Shown here piece by piece: positions 19,001-30,885 of a DNA stretch of 53,477 nt. A program made the position numbers and the translations under genes. The stretch is from Mycolicibacter engbaekii (GTDB taxonomy: Bacteria > Actinomycetota > Actinomycetes > Mycobacteriales > Mycobacteriaceae): contig NZ_LQOT01000039.1 of the NCBI RefSeq assembly GCF_002101585.1, forward strand, positions 1-53,477, in the 5' to 3' direction. Below the pieces are notes generated by a model. It saw only the letters and a program-made list of their open reading frames with translations, was not told the DNA's origin and did no database searches. Every line of letters starts with the position of its first letter. The stretch's first letter is position 1.

Positions 19001-21129
19001 CGCCACCCGCGCTTGAGGTCGGCCCACAATCGGTAGGTCACCACGGCCCGCAGGGCACGGGCAATCTTCTTGCGCGGGACCGGTTCCTCGGCCGTCTCCT
19101 CATCGCGGGCGAAGAACTTCAAGGCGGTGCCACCGAGTGCGGCGACCACCTCGGGTCCGAGGTCCTCGTCAGTGAGGGGACCCGCGTGGTCGCGGGCGGC
19201 GCGATACAGCGCCGAGCGAATCAGCGCGACCAGCACGAAGTCGTTGAAATGACCGGCCTGCAGGCTGGCGTCCTGCCGATTGTCGCTGAAGGCCAGAAAT
19301 TTCCGGGCGACGTCATCGAGGTCGGTTTCCTGGCGCAGGGTGCGGACCACCGACTGCGACAACACGGTGACCGCGCTGGCACGTCCCTCAGTGCCCAGGC
19401 TGGCGACTCGGGAGAACTCCGACTGGCGGGCACTTTCGTAGCTGGTCTTGCATGACGGGCAGAAGTGTAGGCGTTCGAAGAAAGCGACCGGCATGCCGTC
19501 GTCGGTGATTGTGCCGTACTCATCAACCCGCAGCGACGCGGGCAGCTTCGATTCTCGCGCTTTGTCGAGGACCCGGCCCGACCCGGTGTCGACCACCCAG
19601 TCGTCGGGCACCAGGTTGAGCAGGGCCGGGTCCCGGACATCGGGCCACGGCGCCTCGGTGATGTACAGCAGTCCCTGGGCATCGGGCTCTTCGGCGAGAT
19701 CCGAGCGGAGGCTGCGTGGGCTGAAGTTCTCACCGCCGCGCTCCAGATTGACCACCAGGAAGTCCTGGCCGCACTCTCGGCAGAAGGCCAGCGGGAACAG
19801 CGGCTGTCCAAGCGGGCGTCCCGGTGCACTGCGCTGATACTGCGTAGTCAGGTATCGGGTGCCGGGCGGTTCCAACGTGGTGTAGACCGTGTCGCCCTTA
19901 CCGATGAACTGGTGCAGTTTGAAGGCGAACAGGGTGCGGCCGCTGCTGTCGCGGGCCTGCGATCCGGCGAGCAGCAGCTCCTGCAGCTTCGTGTGGCAGA
20001 CCTGGTGGTCGACACCGGTGTCGGCGCTCAGGATTTTGGCGGCGTCGGTGAGTTTGGAAGGCGGGCGGCGGGCGAGGTTGCCTTCGTCGTCCTTTTGTAG
20101 GCCGAAGTGATGTTCGGTCCAGACCGCCAACGGATCGGCCTGCAGTTGTTCCCAGGTTGATGGCGTGGGCAGACTGAGCCTGCTGTGCAGGGCGGCCGGT
20201 GCGGCCTCCCCGGTGGTCGCTCGGCGCAGGGTCTCACCGACGATGTTGGCGGCGGGGATCTGTACGCCGAATATGCGGGTGGCCAACTCGGCGACCTGCT
20301 GACGTTGCTCGGCCTTGGTGCCGGGCCCGGCGAGTGTCGCACTGGTCCCGATGCACTGGACGGCGGCATGGGCGACCGCGCCACGCAGCCGACGGATCAG
20401 CATCGCTACATCCGCGCCTTGGCGGCCCCGATACGTATGCAACTCGTCGAGTACCAGAAAAGACAGATTCTCTGCGCTGGCGATCAACGCCTGACGCTCC
20501 CTCGGGCGAGTCAGCATCAGCTCGAGCATGACGTAGTTGGTCAGCAGGATGTCGGGCGGAGACTCCAGTGTCGCCTCGCGCTCCTCCCGGCCTTCCTGCC
20601 CGGTGTAGCGGGCGAAGGTGACCTTGGGGTTGGTCTTGCCGAGGAACTTTTCCAACTCATTGAACTGGCTGTTGGCAAGAGCGTTCATCGGGTAGACGAT
20701 GATGGCGCGTACGCCCTTGCCCGAGCCCTCCCGCAGCACCCGGTCAACGATCGGCACTATGTAGGACATCGATTTGCCCGAGCCGGTGCCGGTGGTCAGG
20801 ACATACGATTCTCCGCGGTTGGCGATGTCGAAGGCGTCGGCTTGGTGACGATGGAAGGTGATCTCGCGGCCGACGGGATCCTGTTCGGTTCGCGCACGAA
20901 AGATGTTTGCAGCCTCGGCGTGCAGTACCTCTTGCTTGACCAGGTCGCTGACTGTGCCACCTGACTCGAATGCCGGGTTAAGTGCCAGCCAAGGCTCCGG
21001 CCAGAGCAGCCCACCGTCGATCTCCGACTCGACCTTGGCGCGGATCGTGTCGTCCTTGATCTCCAAAAAGCCGGAGACGAAACCTTGGTAGTCCTCCAGT
21101 ACCTCGCGCAGAACGCCGAACGCGTCCAT
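16006..21129 (-). CDS. Giant DEAD/DEAH helicase-DUF1998-nuclease protein (DrmA+DrmB-like or DruE-like)
   Basis: 1707 residues from ATG 21129, chosen because AGGAGG lies four bases upstream; a GTG at 21156 in the same frame has no such site. Order of parts: Walker A TGTGSGKS (about 112), motif II DELHTYRG (about 226), IGTSATLAG, Cys pairs FCRECGQ and FCPSCK, helicase lobe 2 with QRSGRAGRSGQ (about 990), a four-Cys zinc knuckle CGACGY...CQHC (about 1281), the DUF1998 signature YDCLLSYANQWDHQRLDRH (about 1545) and a last 100 residues like Vsr/DUF559 (RPDFAY, VFIDGPVHD, GWLVLRF). In DISARM the helicase (DrmA) and DUF1998 protein (DrmB) are usually separate; in Druantia DruE they are one chain. 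The coupled SNF2 and methylase genes favour DISARM. No DrmC phospholipase D gene is present. Confidence 0.8.
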   Translation of the reverse strand: MDAFGVLREVLEDYQGFVSGFLEIKDDTIRAKVESEIDGGLLWPEPWLALNPAFESGGTVSDLVKQEVLHAEAANIFRARTEQDPVGREITFHRHQADAFDIANRGESYVLTTGTGSGKSMSYIVPIVDRVLREGSGKGVRAIIVYPMNALANSQFNELEKFLGKTNPKVTFARYTGQEGREEREATLESPPDILLTNYVMLELMLTRPRERQALIASAENLSFLVLDELHTYRGRQGADVAMLIRRLRGAVAHAAVQCIGTSATLAGPGTKAEQRQQVAELATRIFGVQIPAANIVGETLRRATTGEAAPAALHSRLSLPTPSTWEQLQADPLAVWTEHHFGLQKDDEGNLARRPPSKLTDAAKILSADTGVDHQVCHTKLQELLLAGSQARDSSGRTLFAFKLHQFIGKGDTVYTTLEPPGTRYLTTQYQRSAPGRPLGQPLFPLAFCRECGQDFLVVNLERGGENFSPRSLRSDLAEEPDAQGLLYITEAPWPDVRDPALLNLVPDDWVVDTGSGRVLDKARESKLPASLRVDEYGTITDDGMPVAFFERLHFCPSCKTSYESARQSEFSRVASLGTEGRASAVTVLSQSVVRTLRQETDLDDVARKFLAFSDNRQDASLQAGHFNDFVLVALIRSALYRAARDHAGPLTDEDLGPEVVAALGGTALKFFARDEETAEEPVPRKKIARALRAVVTYRLWADLKRGWRITMPNLEQTGQLRLAYDGLAALASDDSKWSNRGEPLASADPQTRHDLMHVLLDELRRNLCIETEFLTEEKFDAMRRTSREWLKDPWAISEENGTYSGTAYPGSRPKTAGTGADLYLSGLGAYGRWLRRPNRFPGHPHEIKTDDAQLIIEALMETLATAGILARVKVPKRPTGYRVRADLIEWHPGTGEHRAPDPLRGNRAQGRVNPYFRDLYAGTAQALIGLEAREHTAQVEAAKRQRREDDFGAARLPVLYCSPTMELGVDINSLNVVGMRNVPPTPANYAQRSGRAGRSGQPAIALTYCATGNAHDAYYFRRSQDMVAGAVAPPRLELGNQDLVRAHAHAIWLVTCGLDLKVSMVDLLDIDQPGLPLRPEVLATIESTASRAAATEAITQILSAATEVTTAPWWSPSWVTETVERAAMRFNSAADRWRGLYRDAQTELDSANTTLKTIGASEASKQRARGRISEARAALDLLKGQVDDIMQGDFYTYRYFASEGFLPGYSFPRLPLSAFIPAERRTRNGEGDFIQRPRFIAISEFGPGAFIYHEGARYEVTRVGLPAREDGTGVAITEIKRCGACGYLHDSTTVDVCQHCASPTLDTMPNLMRLLSVKTRRRDRISADEEERQRAGHEILTSIRFVPHGERAGQLTSTISAGSNLLGTITYGDTALIRRMNVGLRRRKDKDVRGHVLDTVDGRWCSEADLAKNVHGEAPRYQRVIPHVEDHRNALLLHLDPSIPTEQRMAAAYALKRGIETVYQLEDSELATEALPSNTGDHAWSRLLFFEAAEGGAGVLRRLATEDGQLRAVARKALEILHFDPDTGEDRKRAPHATEDCAQACYDCLLSYANQWDHQRLDRHCVTELLQQLTTATIAVGAGGQERSEHLTNLTQACDSELERRFLALLDEHGYRLPDDAQQIVDGYYVRPDFAYHTGGMDVAVFIDGPVHDSAYQHEKDEQARMKLEDEAGWLVLRFGYQDADAGWLKTFAEKSDIFGPPKAI

Positions 21130-21243
21130 GCCACCTCCTGTCAGCGCACCTGACACGCGATGGAGCCGACCATACTGGCATGGACCGACAAGTGGGACGC
21201 TAGTTCAAATTTTGGGACCAAGTTGCCTGGCGATGGCTGCCAG

Positions 21244-21528
21244 TCAACGGCTCGCGGCACGGATGCGCTGCGCCACTCTCGCGGGGAGGTCATTGATGTC
21301 GATCGGGCGCTTCCGCCAGCAGTGATCGAGCATTCGGGCGCCGGTCGAGCCGTCTTGAAGAACGCGCGGACCCCAGATTCTGACCTCGGCCACGTGGCCG
21401 TTCGACCAGGTTGCGGTGAAGTGACTGGGCCCGAAGGCCTGCGTGAAGTTCTTCCCGTCATTGCCGCAGATCATGTCGTCGAGCTCACCGACCGCGAGGT
21501 CGAAGCGCGCTTGGTGTGTTCCAGTCAT
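21244..21528 (-). CDS. Possible separate 94-residue protein at the end of the EEP gene
   Basis: The ATG at 21528 has AGGAGA five bases upstream, so a 94-residue protein (MTGTHQARFDLAVGELDDM...) could be made on its own. It lies in frame with the EEP domain and no stop separates them, so it may instead be a C-terminal extension after a Ser/Thr/Gln-rich linker (TAQSADRQPDSTPQQETR). It contains Trp and Arg rich strands (FTATWSNGHVAEVRIWGPR) and a basic helix near the end. I do not recognise the family. Its position 115 bp before the giant helicase gene suggests a small accessory of the same operon. Confidence 0.45.
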   Translation of the reverse strand: MTGTHQARFDLAVGELDDMICGNDGKNFTQAFGPSHFTATWSNGHVAEVRIWGPRVLQDGSTGARMLDHCWRKRPIDINDLPARVAQRIRAASR

Positions 21529-22358
21529 CCTTGTCTCCTGTTGCGGGGTTGAATCGGGCTGTCTGTCTGCTGATTGCGCGGTGCTTGCCTCGACGGGGCT
21601 GCGGACTGTCCTGTTCGGGACGACGCGAAGGTCGACGGTCATCGGGGCGTGATCGCTGTGGGCGAGCCACTCGGTGTGCGATCCCGTGGTGACGTTGTCG
21701 ATCACGGCGGCGGGGGAGACGAACGTGTAGTCGACGTGGTACGGCTTGTCGGCGTTGCGGGTCCACCACAGGGTGGGGTGCGCCTCGGTGCCAGGTAGGC
21801 AGCCATGCTGGTGGTGGTAGGCGCTGACCAGTCCGTGCGACTGCAACAGATCCATGAAGTCGCCGAACCTGACCTGGCCGCCGGGCTCGTCCCAGTAGAC
21901 GGAATTGTTGAAGTCACCACTGATGACAGTCACATCCGCGGGTCCGCAGAGGAACTCGGCATAGTGCTCCATCGAGGCGCGCATGCGCCCAACCTTCGGG
22001 CCCTCTGGTGCCCGCGTCCGCGATGGTTCATATCCCATACCGCGAGCATCCGGACCTGGACGGGGCCGTCGACATGCAGTGGCATCACCCACTGATAGCC
22101 GGGATCGTAAGCGTCGTCGATTCGAAAGGTCCAGTCTCCGAAGGCGATGACCAGAAGACCCTTGTTGGGACTGGAGCCGACCCACTGCACCGAGGTGGCG
22201 CCGACAGCTGCCAACGCATCGCCGACCCGATCGGGGTGCGCCGACTCCGGGAGAACAGCGATGTCAGGCGCTAAAGCCTGTAGGAGATGGGTTTTGCCGT
22301 GCAGCCCCATTGCGACATTCCATTCGACCAGCCGCACTGTGCTCGCATCAGTCGTCAT
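21244..22358 (-). pseudogene. Endonuclease/exonuclease/phosphatase-fold protein, frameshifted
   Basis: Starts at ATG 22358 (TTDASTVRLVEWNVAMG). The N-terminal half carries the EEP strand with the metal-ligand Asn (EWNVAMG), LPESAH and VWDMNHR in one frame down to about 22020. The second half (MRASMEHYAEFL, SGDFNNSVYWD, HVDYTFVSP, SDHAPMTVDL: the GDFN and SDH catalytic motifs) is in another frame, open from upstream of this point, so a small indel near 22005-22030 separates them. EEP proteins are Mg-dependent nucleases or phosphatases. If the frameshift is real the gene is dead; if it is an assembly error the product is a complete enzyme of about 370 residues including the tail described next. 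It is the first gene of the minus-strand island. Confidence 0.75.
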
Positions 22359-22419
22359 GCCACCAGACACTGCCACGTGCCACCGACAGGGCAGCCGTGC
22401 CTGTGTGGGCCGAGCCCCC

Positions 22420-23061
22420 CTACTCGGGGCAGTCGCCGTCGCCGGCCCAGACGGTGACCCGGGCGGCCTGCAGCACGCCGTCGGCGTTGGTGGTGCCGCC
22501 GGCGGCAACACACTTGCCGGCGCTGATCGACGGCGCGCTGACGGTGACCATCCGGCGGAAGTCGGTGTCGTCGTTGAGCGTGACCGTGGTCGGCCCCGAC
22601 GGCCCGCCGACGGTCAGGGTGTCACCGGAGACCGACTCGACCACCCCGCGGACGCCGTGGTGCGCCTTCGCGGGCGCCGGGGTGTCAGCCGTCGCGGCGG
22701 GCGGCTGCGTGCAGGCACCGTCGCTGATCGCCACGAACTTCGCCGTGATGGCGCCGCTGTCGGCGGGAGCACTGTCGCGCCCGGTGCCGGCCTTGATGCA
22801 GGTGCCGGTGGTGATCTCGCCGCGCTGGGCGGGCACCGACTCGAAGATGCGGGTGCTGTCGGTCAGCGAAACGGTGGTGGTGCCCGACGCGCGAGACACC
22901 TCGAGGGTGTCGCCGGACACCGAGGAGACCGTACCCATCACGTGGTCGCCGTGGGCGTGGGCCAATGCCGGGACGAACAGCCCGGCCGCCACCAGCGCCG
23001 TCGCTCCGGTCACGGCGCCGATCGTGCGGTTACGGGTGGGTGTGCTCAGGCGGGGGGACAT
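22420..23061 (-). CDS. Secreted DUF5666 repeat protein
   Basis: 213 residues from ATG 23061 (GGAG six bases upstream; an earlier in-frame start at 23124 lacks one). The N-terminus is basic (SPRLSTPTRNRT) followed by a hydrophobic stretch ending ALAHA, a Sec signal peptide. The mature part has two copies of a DUF5666-like unit: GTVSSVSGDTLEVSRASGTTTVSL and GVVESVSGDTLTVGGPSGPTTVTL, each followed by a cysteine-bearing strand (GTCIKAGTG, GKCVAAGG). These small beta-barrel repeats occur in exported proteins of unknown function. It is divergent from the thioredoxin gene and marks the boundary between island and conserved synteny. Confidence 0.8.
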   Translation of the reverse strand: MSPRLSTPTRNRTIGAVTGATALVAAGLFVPALAHAHGDHVMGTVSSVSGDTLEVSRASGTTTVSLTDSTRIFESVPAQRGEITTGTCIKAGTGRDSAPADSGAITAKFVAISDGACTQPPAATADTPAPAKAHHGVRGVVESVSGDTLTVGGPSGPTTVTLNDDTDFRRMVTVSAPSISAGKCVAAGGTTNADGVLQAARVTVWAGDGDCPE

Positions 23062-23237
23062 CGGCGTCTCCGTTCGTTGGGATGAGCCCGCGGCGGTTGC
23101 CGCTGCCGGTGCTATCACCGTCAATGGTCGAGTTAGCGAGCACCTAGATCTCAGCTGTGAGCCCGCTGTGGAGACCGCTTGCCCTCTGCAAAACGACCCG
23201 CGGGAACACCGCGACGTCGCCGGACGTTGGCTCTGTC

Positions 23238-23612
23238 ATGGCAACTCAAGACCTCACCGCAGCGAAGTTCGAAGAAACCATCGCCGACAACGACATCGTC
23301 CTTGTCGACTTCTGGGCCTCCTGGTGCGGCCCGTGCCGCTCGTTCGCGCCGACCTTCGCGGCGGTTTCGGAGAAGCACCCGGACGTGGTGTTCGCCAAGG
23401 TCGACACCGAAGCCGAGCAGCAGTTGGCCGCCGCCGCCCAGATCCGCTCCATTCCCACGCTGATGGCGTTCAAGAAGGGCACGCTGGTGTTCAACCAGGC
23501 CGGCGCCCTGCCCGCCGCGGCGTTGGAGGACCTGGTGCAGCAGGTCAAGGATCTCGACATCGAGGCCGCCCTGGCCGAACAGAACGCCGCGGACAAGCCC
23601 GACCAGGTCTGA
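23238..23612 (+). CDS. trxB1: Thioredoxin
   Basis: 124 residues from ATG 23238. A classic single-domain thioredoxin: VDFWASWCGPCRSF with the redox pair in WCGPC, KVDTEAEQQLA, and the cis-proline loop IRSIPTLMAFK. It reduces disulfides in cytosolic proteins using electrons from thioredoxin reductase. The C-terminal tail (EAALAEQNAADKPDQV) extends slightly beyond E. coli TrxA. Position directly before echA12 and length match M. tuberculosis Rv1471, which is named trxB1 although it is a thioredoxin, not a reductase. The gene usually before it (trxA, Rv1470) is missing here, replaced by the DUF5666 gene and the island. Confidence 0.93.
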   Translation: MATQDLTAAKFEETIADNDIVLVDFWASWCGPCRSFAPTFAAVSEKHPDVVFAKVDTEAEQQLAAAAQIRSIPTLMAFKKGTLVFNQAGALPAAALEDLVQQVKDLDIEAALAEQNAADKPDQV

Positions 23613-23626
23613 GGGCGCGCACGCGA

Positions 23627-23638
23627 TAGCGTGCTTCG
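23627..23638 (+). promoter_or_regulatory. Candidate leaderless -10 for echA12
   Basis: TAGCGT at 23627-23632 followed by six bases and then the GTG start at 23639. This is the TANNNT-N6-start layout of mycobacterial leaderless promoters. No Shine-Dalgarno sequence precedes the GTG, which supports a leaderless transcript. Confidence 0.5.
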
Positions 23639-24460
23639 GTGTCTTCTGAATCCGAATTCATCCTGGTAGAGCGTCCCCGTCCGCACGTCGCCCTGATCAC
23701 GCTGAATCGCCCGGAGCGGATGAACTCTATGGCGTTCGACGTGATGGTCCCGCTGCGCGACGCGCTGGCGCAGGTCAGCTACGACAACTTGGTGCGGGTG
23801 GTGGTGCTGACCGGGGCGGGCCGGGGATTCTCCTCGGGCGCCGACCACAAGTCCGCGGGTTCGGTTCCGCACGTGGAGGGCCTGACCAGGCCCACGTTCG
23901 GCCTGCGCTCGATGGAACTGCTCGACGACATCATCCTGGGGCTGCGGCGCCTGCACCAGCCGGTGATCGCGGCCGTCAACGGCGCAGCCATCGGCGGTGG
24001 GTTATGCCTGGCGCTGGCGGCCGACATCCGGGTCGCCGCGTCGGGCGCCTACTTCCGGGCCGCCGGCATCAACAACGGTCTGACCGCCAGCGAGCTGGGC
24101 CTGAGCTACCTGTTGCCCCGGGCGATCGGAACGTCGCGGGCGTTTGAGATCATGCTCACCGGGCGCGACGTCGACGCCGCCGAAGCCGAACGAATCGGCC
24201 TGGTCTCGCGGGTGGTGGAGCAGCCGAACCTGCTGGACACCTGCTACGAGATGGCCGAGCGGATCGCCGGCTTCTCCCGGCCGGGGGCCGAGTTGACCAA
24301 GCGGACGCTCTGGAGCGGACTCGACGCCGGTAGTCTGGAGGGGCACATGCAGGCCGAGGGGCTCGGACAGCTCTACGTGCGCCTGCTGACCAGCAACTTC
24401 GAGGAAGCCGTCGCTGCGCGCGCCGAGAAGCGCCCGCCGGCCTTTACCGACGATAAGTAG
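23639..24460 (+). CDS. echA12: Enoyl-CoA hydratase/isomerase family protein EchA12
   Basis: 273 residues from GTG 23639. Crotonase fold: ALITLNRPERMNSM, the oxyanion-hole segment SSGADHKSAG (about residue 67) and NGAAIGGGLCLALAADIRVA (about 115), followed by GLTASELGLSYLLPRAIG where hydratases carry a catalytic glutamate. The family hydrates 2-enoyl-CoA or rearranges acyl-CoA in lipid breakdown; the actual substrate is unknown. It lies 26 bp after the thioredoxin gene and 27 bp before the ABC-F gene, as in M. tuberculosis Rv1472. It probably acts in the cytosol or loosely at the membrane. Confidence 0.9.
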   Translation: MSSESEFILVERPRPHVALITLNRPERMNSMAFDVMVPLRDALAQVSYDNLVRVVVLTGAGRGFSSGADHKSAGSVPHVEGLTRPTFGLRSMELLDDIILGLRRLHQPVIAAVNGAAIGGGLCLALAADIRVAASGAYFRAAGINNGLTASELGLSYLLPRAIGTSRAFEIMLTGRDVDAAEAERIGLVSRVVEQPNLLDTCYEMAERIAGFSRPGAELTKRTLWSGLDAGSLEGHMQAEGLGQLYVRLLTSNFEEAVAARAEKRPPAFTDDK

Positions 24461-24487
24461 CCAGAACACGACAGGAGTACTGCGCGC

Positions 24488-26125
<1,638 letters not shown>

Positions 26126-26240
26126 CGCCCCGTCGGGGCCCGGCGGTGCCGATTGCCCGCATTTGTGCCAAAGTCGCCCCGGCGCCCGGCCGTCTTCCTA
26201 CGCTGAAGTGGTCAAGGCGGCGAGGGGATGGTGTGGGGAC

Positions 26241-26441
26241 GTGGCAACGACGACGAAATCCAACAAGCTACGTGACCGTCAGCTGGTCGAGTTGCGTAAC
26301 GCCTACGAGCGTGGGGCGAGCATCCGCACGCTGGCGGCGTCGACCGGGCGCTCGTACGGGTCGGTGCACAGCATGCTGCGGGAGTCCGGCGCGGTGATGC
26401 GCAGTCGCGGTGGTCCCAACCACCGGACGCGCTCGCGCTAG
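26241..26441 (+). CDS. Small helix-turn-helix protein (Rv1473A-like)
   Basis: 66 residues from GTG 26241 (ATTTKSNKLRDRQ). A single HTH: RQLVELRNAYERGASIRTLAASTGRSYGSVHSMLRESG, in which GASIRTLAASTGRSYGSV matches the Hin/resolvase-like or sigma-like HTH used by small actinobacterial regulators. The tail is Arg-rich (RSRGGPNHRTRSR) and could contact DNA backbone. Matching position and size to M. tuberculosis Rv1473A, annotated as a possible transcriptional regulator. Its targets are unknown. The start could lie further upstream in the same frame (26163), but the earlier codons look non-conserved. Confidence 0.8.
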   Translation: MATTTKSNKLRDRQLVELRNAYERGASIRTLAASTGRSYGSVHSMLRESGAVMRSRGGPNHRTRSR

Positions 26442-26458
26442 CGCAACTCCGGGCATCT

Positions 26459-26520
26459 CGCCGAACGTGCACTCAGAGCGAGATTTCGGCGAAGAATTCG
26501 TTCTGAGTACACGCTCGGCG
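26459..26520. repeat. Inverted repeat between convergent genes
   Basis: Two 19-base arms, CGCCGAACGTGCACTCAGA (26459-26477) and TCTGAGTACACGCTCGGCG (26502-26520), pair at 17 of 19 positions around a 24-base loop. It lies between the converging HTH and acnR genes. Shape and place suggest a bidirectional terminator or a dispersed intergenic hairpin element; there is no clean U-tract. Confidence 0.6.
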
Positions 26521-26543
26521 CGAAAATTGATCTCTAGCCGAAA

Positions 26544-27107
26544 TCAGCTCTGGCGCACGGAGTCCTCGACCAGGTCGAGGACCGCCGACAGGCGCTGCGG
26601 ATCCTCGCCGGAGGCCAGCCGCGCAACCAGTCCATCGAGCACGAGGTCCAGATAGCAGTGCAACACGTCGCCGGCCACGTCGTCGCGCAGTCGGCCGGCC
26701 TGCTTCTGACGGTGCAGGCGATCCGTTGTGGCAGCGGCCAATTCGGCTGACCGCTCCGCCCAGCCGCGGCCGAACTCCGGATCGTGGCGCAGCTTGCGGG
26801 CGATCTCGAGCCGGGTGGCCAGCCAGTCGAACTGCTCCGGCGCGGCCAGCATGTCCCGCATGACGCCGATCAGGCCCTCGCGGGAAGCCAGATCGGCCAT
26901 GCGCTGCGCATCCTCACGCGCCAGTTCGAAGAACAGCGTGTCCTTGTCGCGGAAGTGATGAAATATCGCCCCGCGCGACAGCCCAATGGTCTGCTCGAGT
27001 CGCCGCACCGTCGCCTGGTCGTAGCCGTAAGCGGCGAAGCAGCGCCGAGCGCCATCGAGGATCTGGCGGCGCCGGGCCGCCAGGTGATCCTCGCTGACCC
27101 TGGGCAT
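26544..27107 (-). CDS. acnR: TetR-family repressor AcnR
   Basis: 187 residues from ATG 27107. N-terminal TetR DNA-binding domain: RRRQILDGARRCFAAYGYDQATVRRLEQTIGLSRGAIFHHFRDKDTLF. The C-terminal helices form the ligand and dimer domain. It starts 12 bp after the acn stop and is transcribed in the same direction, the arrangement of Corynebacterium glutamicum acn-acnR, where AcnR represses aconitase and responds to citrate-type ligands. Corresponds to M. tuberculosis Rv1474c. A good copy of the corynebacterial AcnR operator lies upstream of acn (30021-30036), which supports the assignment and autoregulation of the acn-acnR transcript. Confidence 0.88.
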   Translation of the reverse strand: MPRVSEDHLAARRRQILDGARRCFAAYGYDQATVRRLEQTIGLSRGAIFHHFRDKDTLFFELAREDAQRMADLASREGLIGVMRDMLAAPEQFDWLATRLEIARKLRHDPEFGRGWAERSAELAAATTDRLHRQKQAGRLRDDVAGDVLHCYLDLVLDGLVARLASGEDPQRLSAVLDLVEDSVRQS

Positions 27108-27119
27108 GGTGATCGCCGA

Positions 27120-30077
<2,958 letters not shown>

Positions 30078-30086
30078 TCATCTTCC

Positions 30087-30635
30087 GTGACGATCCAGCA
30101 CCCGCCGGCCTACATTCCCGGCGAGCTCTGCATCACCGTCGGACTCGACCCCTCCACGCCGCCCGATGACTGCATGGCACTGGTCAAGGTGGCCGTGGCG
30201 GCCGACGGTGTGAGCGCGCCGGCGGCCGATGTGCCGGCGCTGCGCGACGTGGTGGCGCAGGCGGCCCACGACGGGATCGACCTCAAGATCATCGAGGTGG
30301 CCCGCAACCCCGGGATGGACACTGCGCTGCGCGACGTGGCCACCGTGGTGGGCTATGACTATCCCGAGGCGACCGTCCTGGTGCTCAGTAATAACTATGT
30401 CGGCAGTTACAGCGGCCAGTTTCATCGGGCAAAACTGGAGGCCGCCGAAGATCACGCCAAAACCGGTGACCCGGTTACGTCGGCGCAGAATTTCCTGCAC
30501 GAATTGACCACCCCCGATCTGCCGTGGACGGGGATGACGGTGGTCCTGCTGATCGGGGTGGCGGCGGCGGCCGTCGGCACCCGATTCCTGCAGCGACGCA
30601 GCAGAAAAGCTGCCGAGCGCCCCGCCGCCGCGTAG
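30087..30635 (+). CDS. Rv1476-like membrane protein
   Basis: 182 residues from GTG 30087. TACCGT lies eight bases before this GTG, so it may be leaderless; a TTG at 30069 in the same frame would add six residues but has no properly spaced ribosome site. The first 145 residues are soluble (VKVAVAADGVSAPAADVPALRDV, IIEVARNPGMDTALRDVATVVG, ATVLVLSNNYVGSYS), then comes one transmembrane helix (WTGMTVVLLIGVAAAAVGTRFL) and a basic tail (QRRSRKAAERPAAA), so most of the chain should face outward. It is immediately upstream of ripA/ripB, as in M. tuberculosis, and may act with them at the septum. Function unknown. Confidence 0.82.
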   Translation: MTIQHPPAYIPGELCITVGLDPSTPPDDCMALVKVAVAADGVSAPAADVPALRDVVAQAAHDGIDLKIIEVARNPGMDTALRDVATVVGYDYPEATVLVLSNNYVGSYSGQFHRAKLEAAEDHAKTGDPVTSAQNFLHELTTPDLPWTGMTVVLLIGVAAAAVGTRFLQRRSRKAAERPAAA

Positions 30636-30652
30636 TAGCGGAGATCTCTGCG

Positions 30653-30673
30653 CCCCGCCCGTGCCGGGCGGGG
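30653..30673 (+). terminator. Hairpin terminator after the Rv1476-like gene
   Basis: CCCCGCCCG - TGC - CGGGCGGGG: a perfect nine-pair GC stem with a three-base loop, 18 bases after the stop codon. It is followed by AATTGTG rather than a U-run, as is common for mycobacterial intrinsic-like terminators. Confidence 0.65.
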
Positions 30674-30885
30674 AATTGTGCTGTGCGAGCGGTCGCGAAA
30701 ATGCATCAGGTCACCGAATGGTCACAAGCCGCTTAATTACAACAATGTAGTTTGTTACGAACGGTTCTCCCGTGACTGATGTGACGTATGGTCTCAAAAG
30801 GCGCAACTGATGTAGGTGTTGCTCCTGTGCTTGTGCCGCCGGTGTAAGCACGGCGCCTGCCTGAGTCCGAGGAGATCCAAGCCGA
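30674..30885 (+). promoter_or_regulatory. ripA upstream region
   Basis: 212 bp, AT-richer than its surroundings, with no gene. It holds loose direct repeats of a GTCACA/ATTACA/GTTACG type (from about 30719 to 30764) that resemble the repeats bound by MtrA, a known regulator of ripA in M. tuberculosis, and a GTGAC direct pair near 30774. ripA has AGGAGA nine bases before its ATG. I see no clear ydaO-type riboswitch. Confidence 0.35.

Noticed and set aside
30674..30885. ydaO (cyclic di-AMP) riboswitch ahead of ripA
   Set aside because: The region lacks the conserved core segments I would expect; only loose direct repeats are seen.
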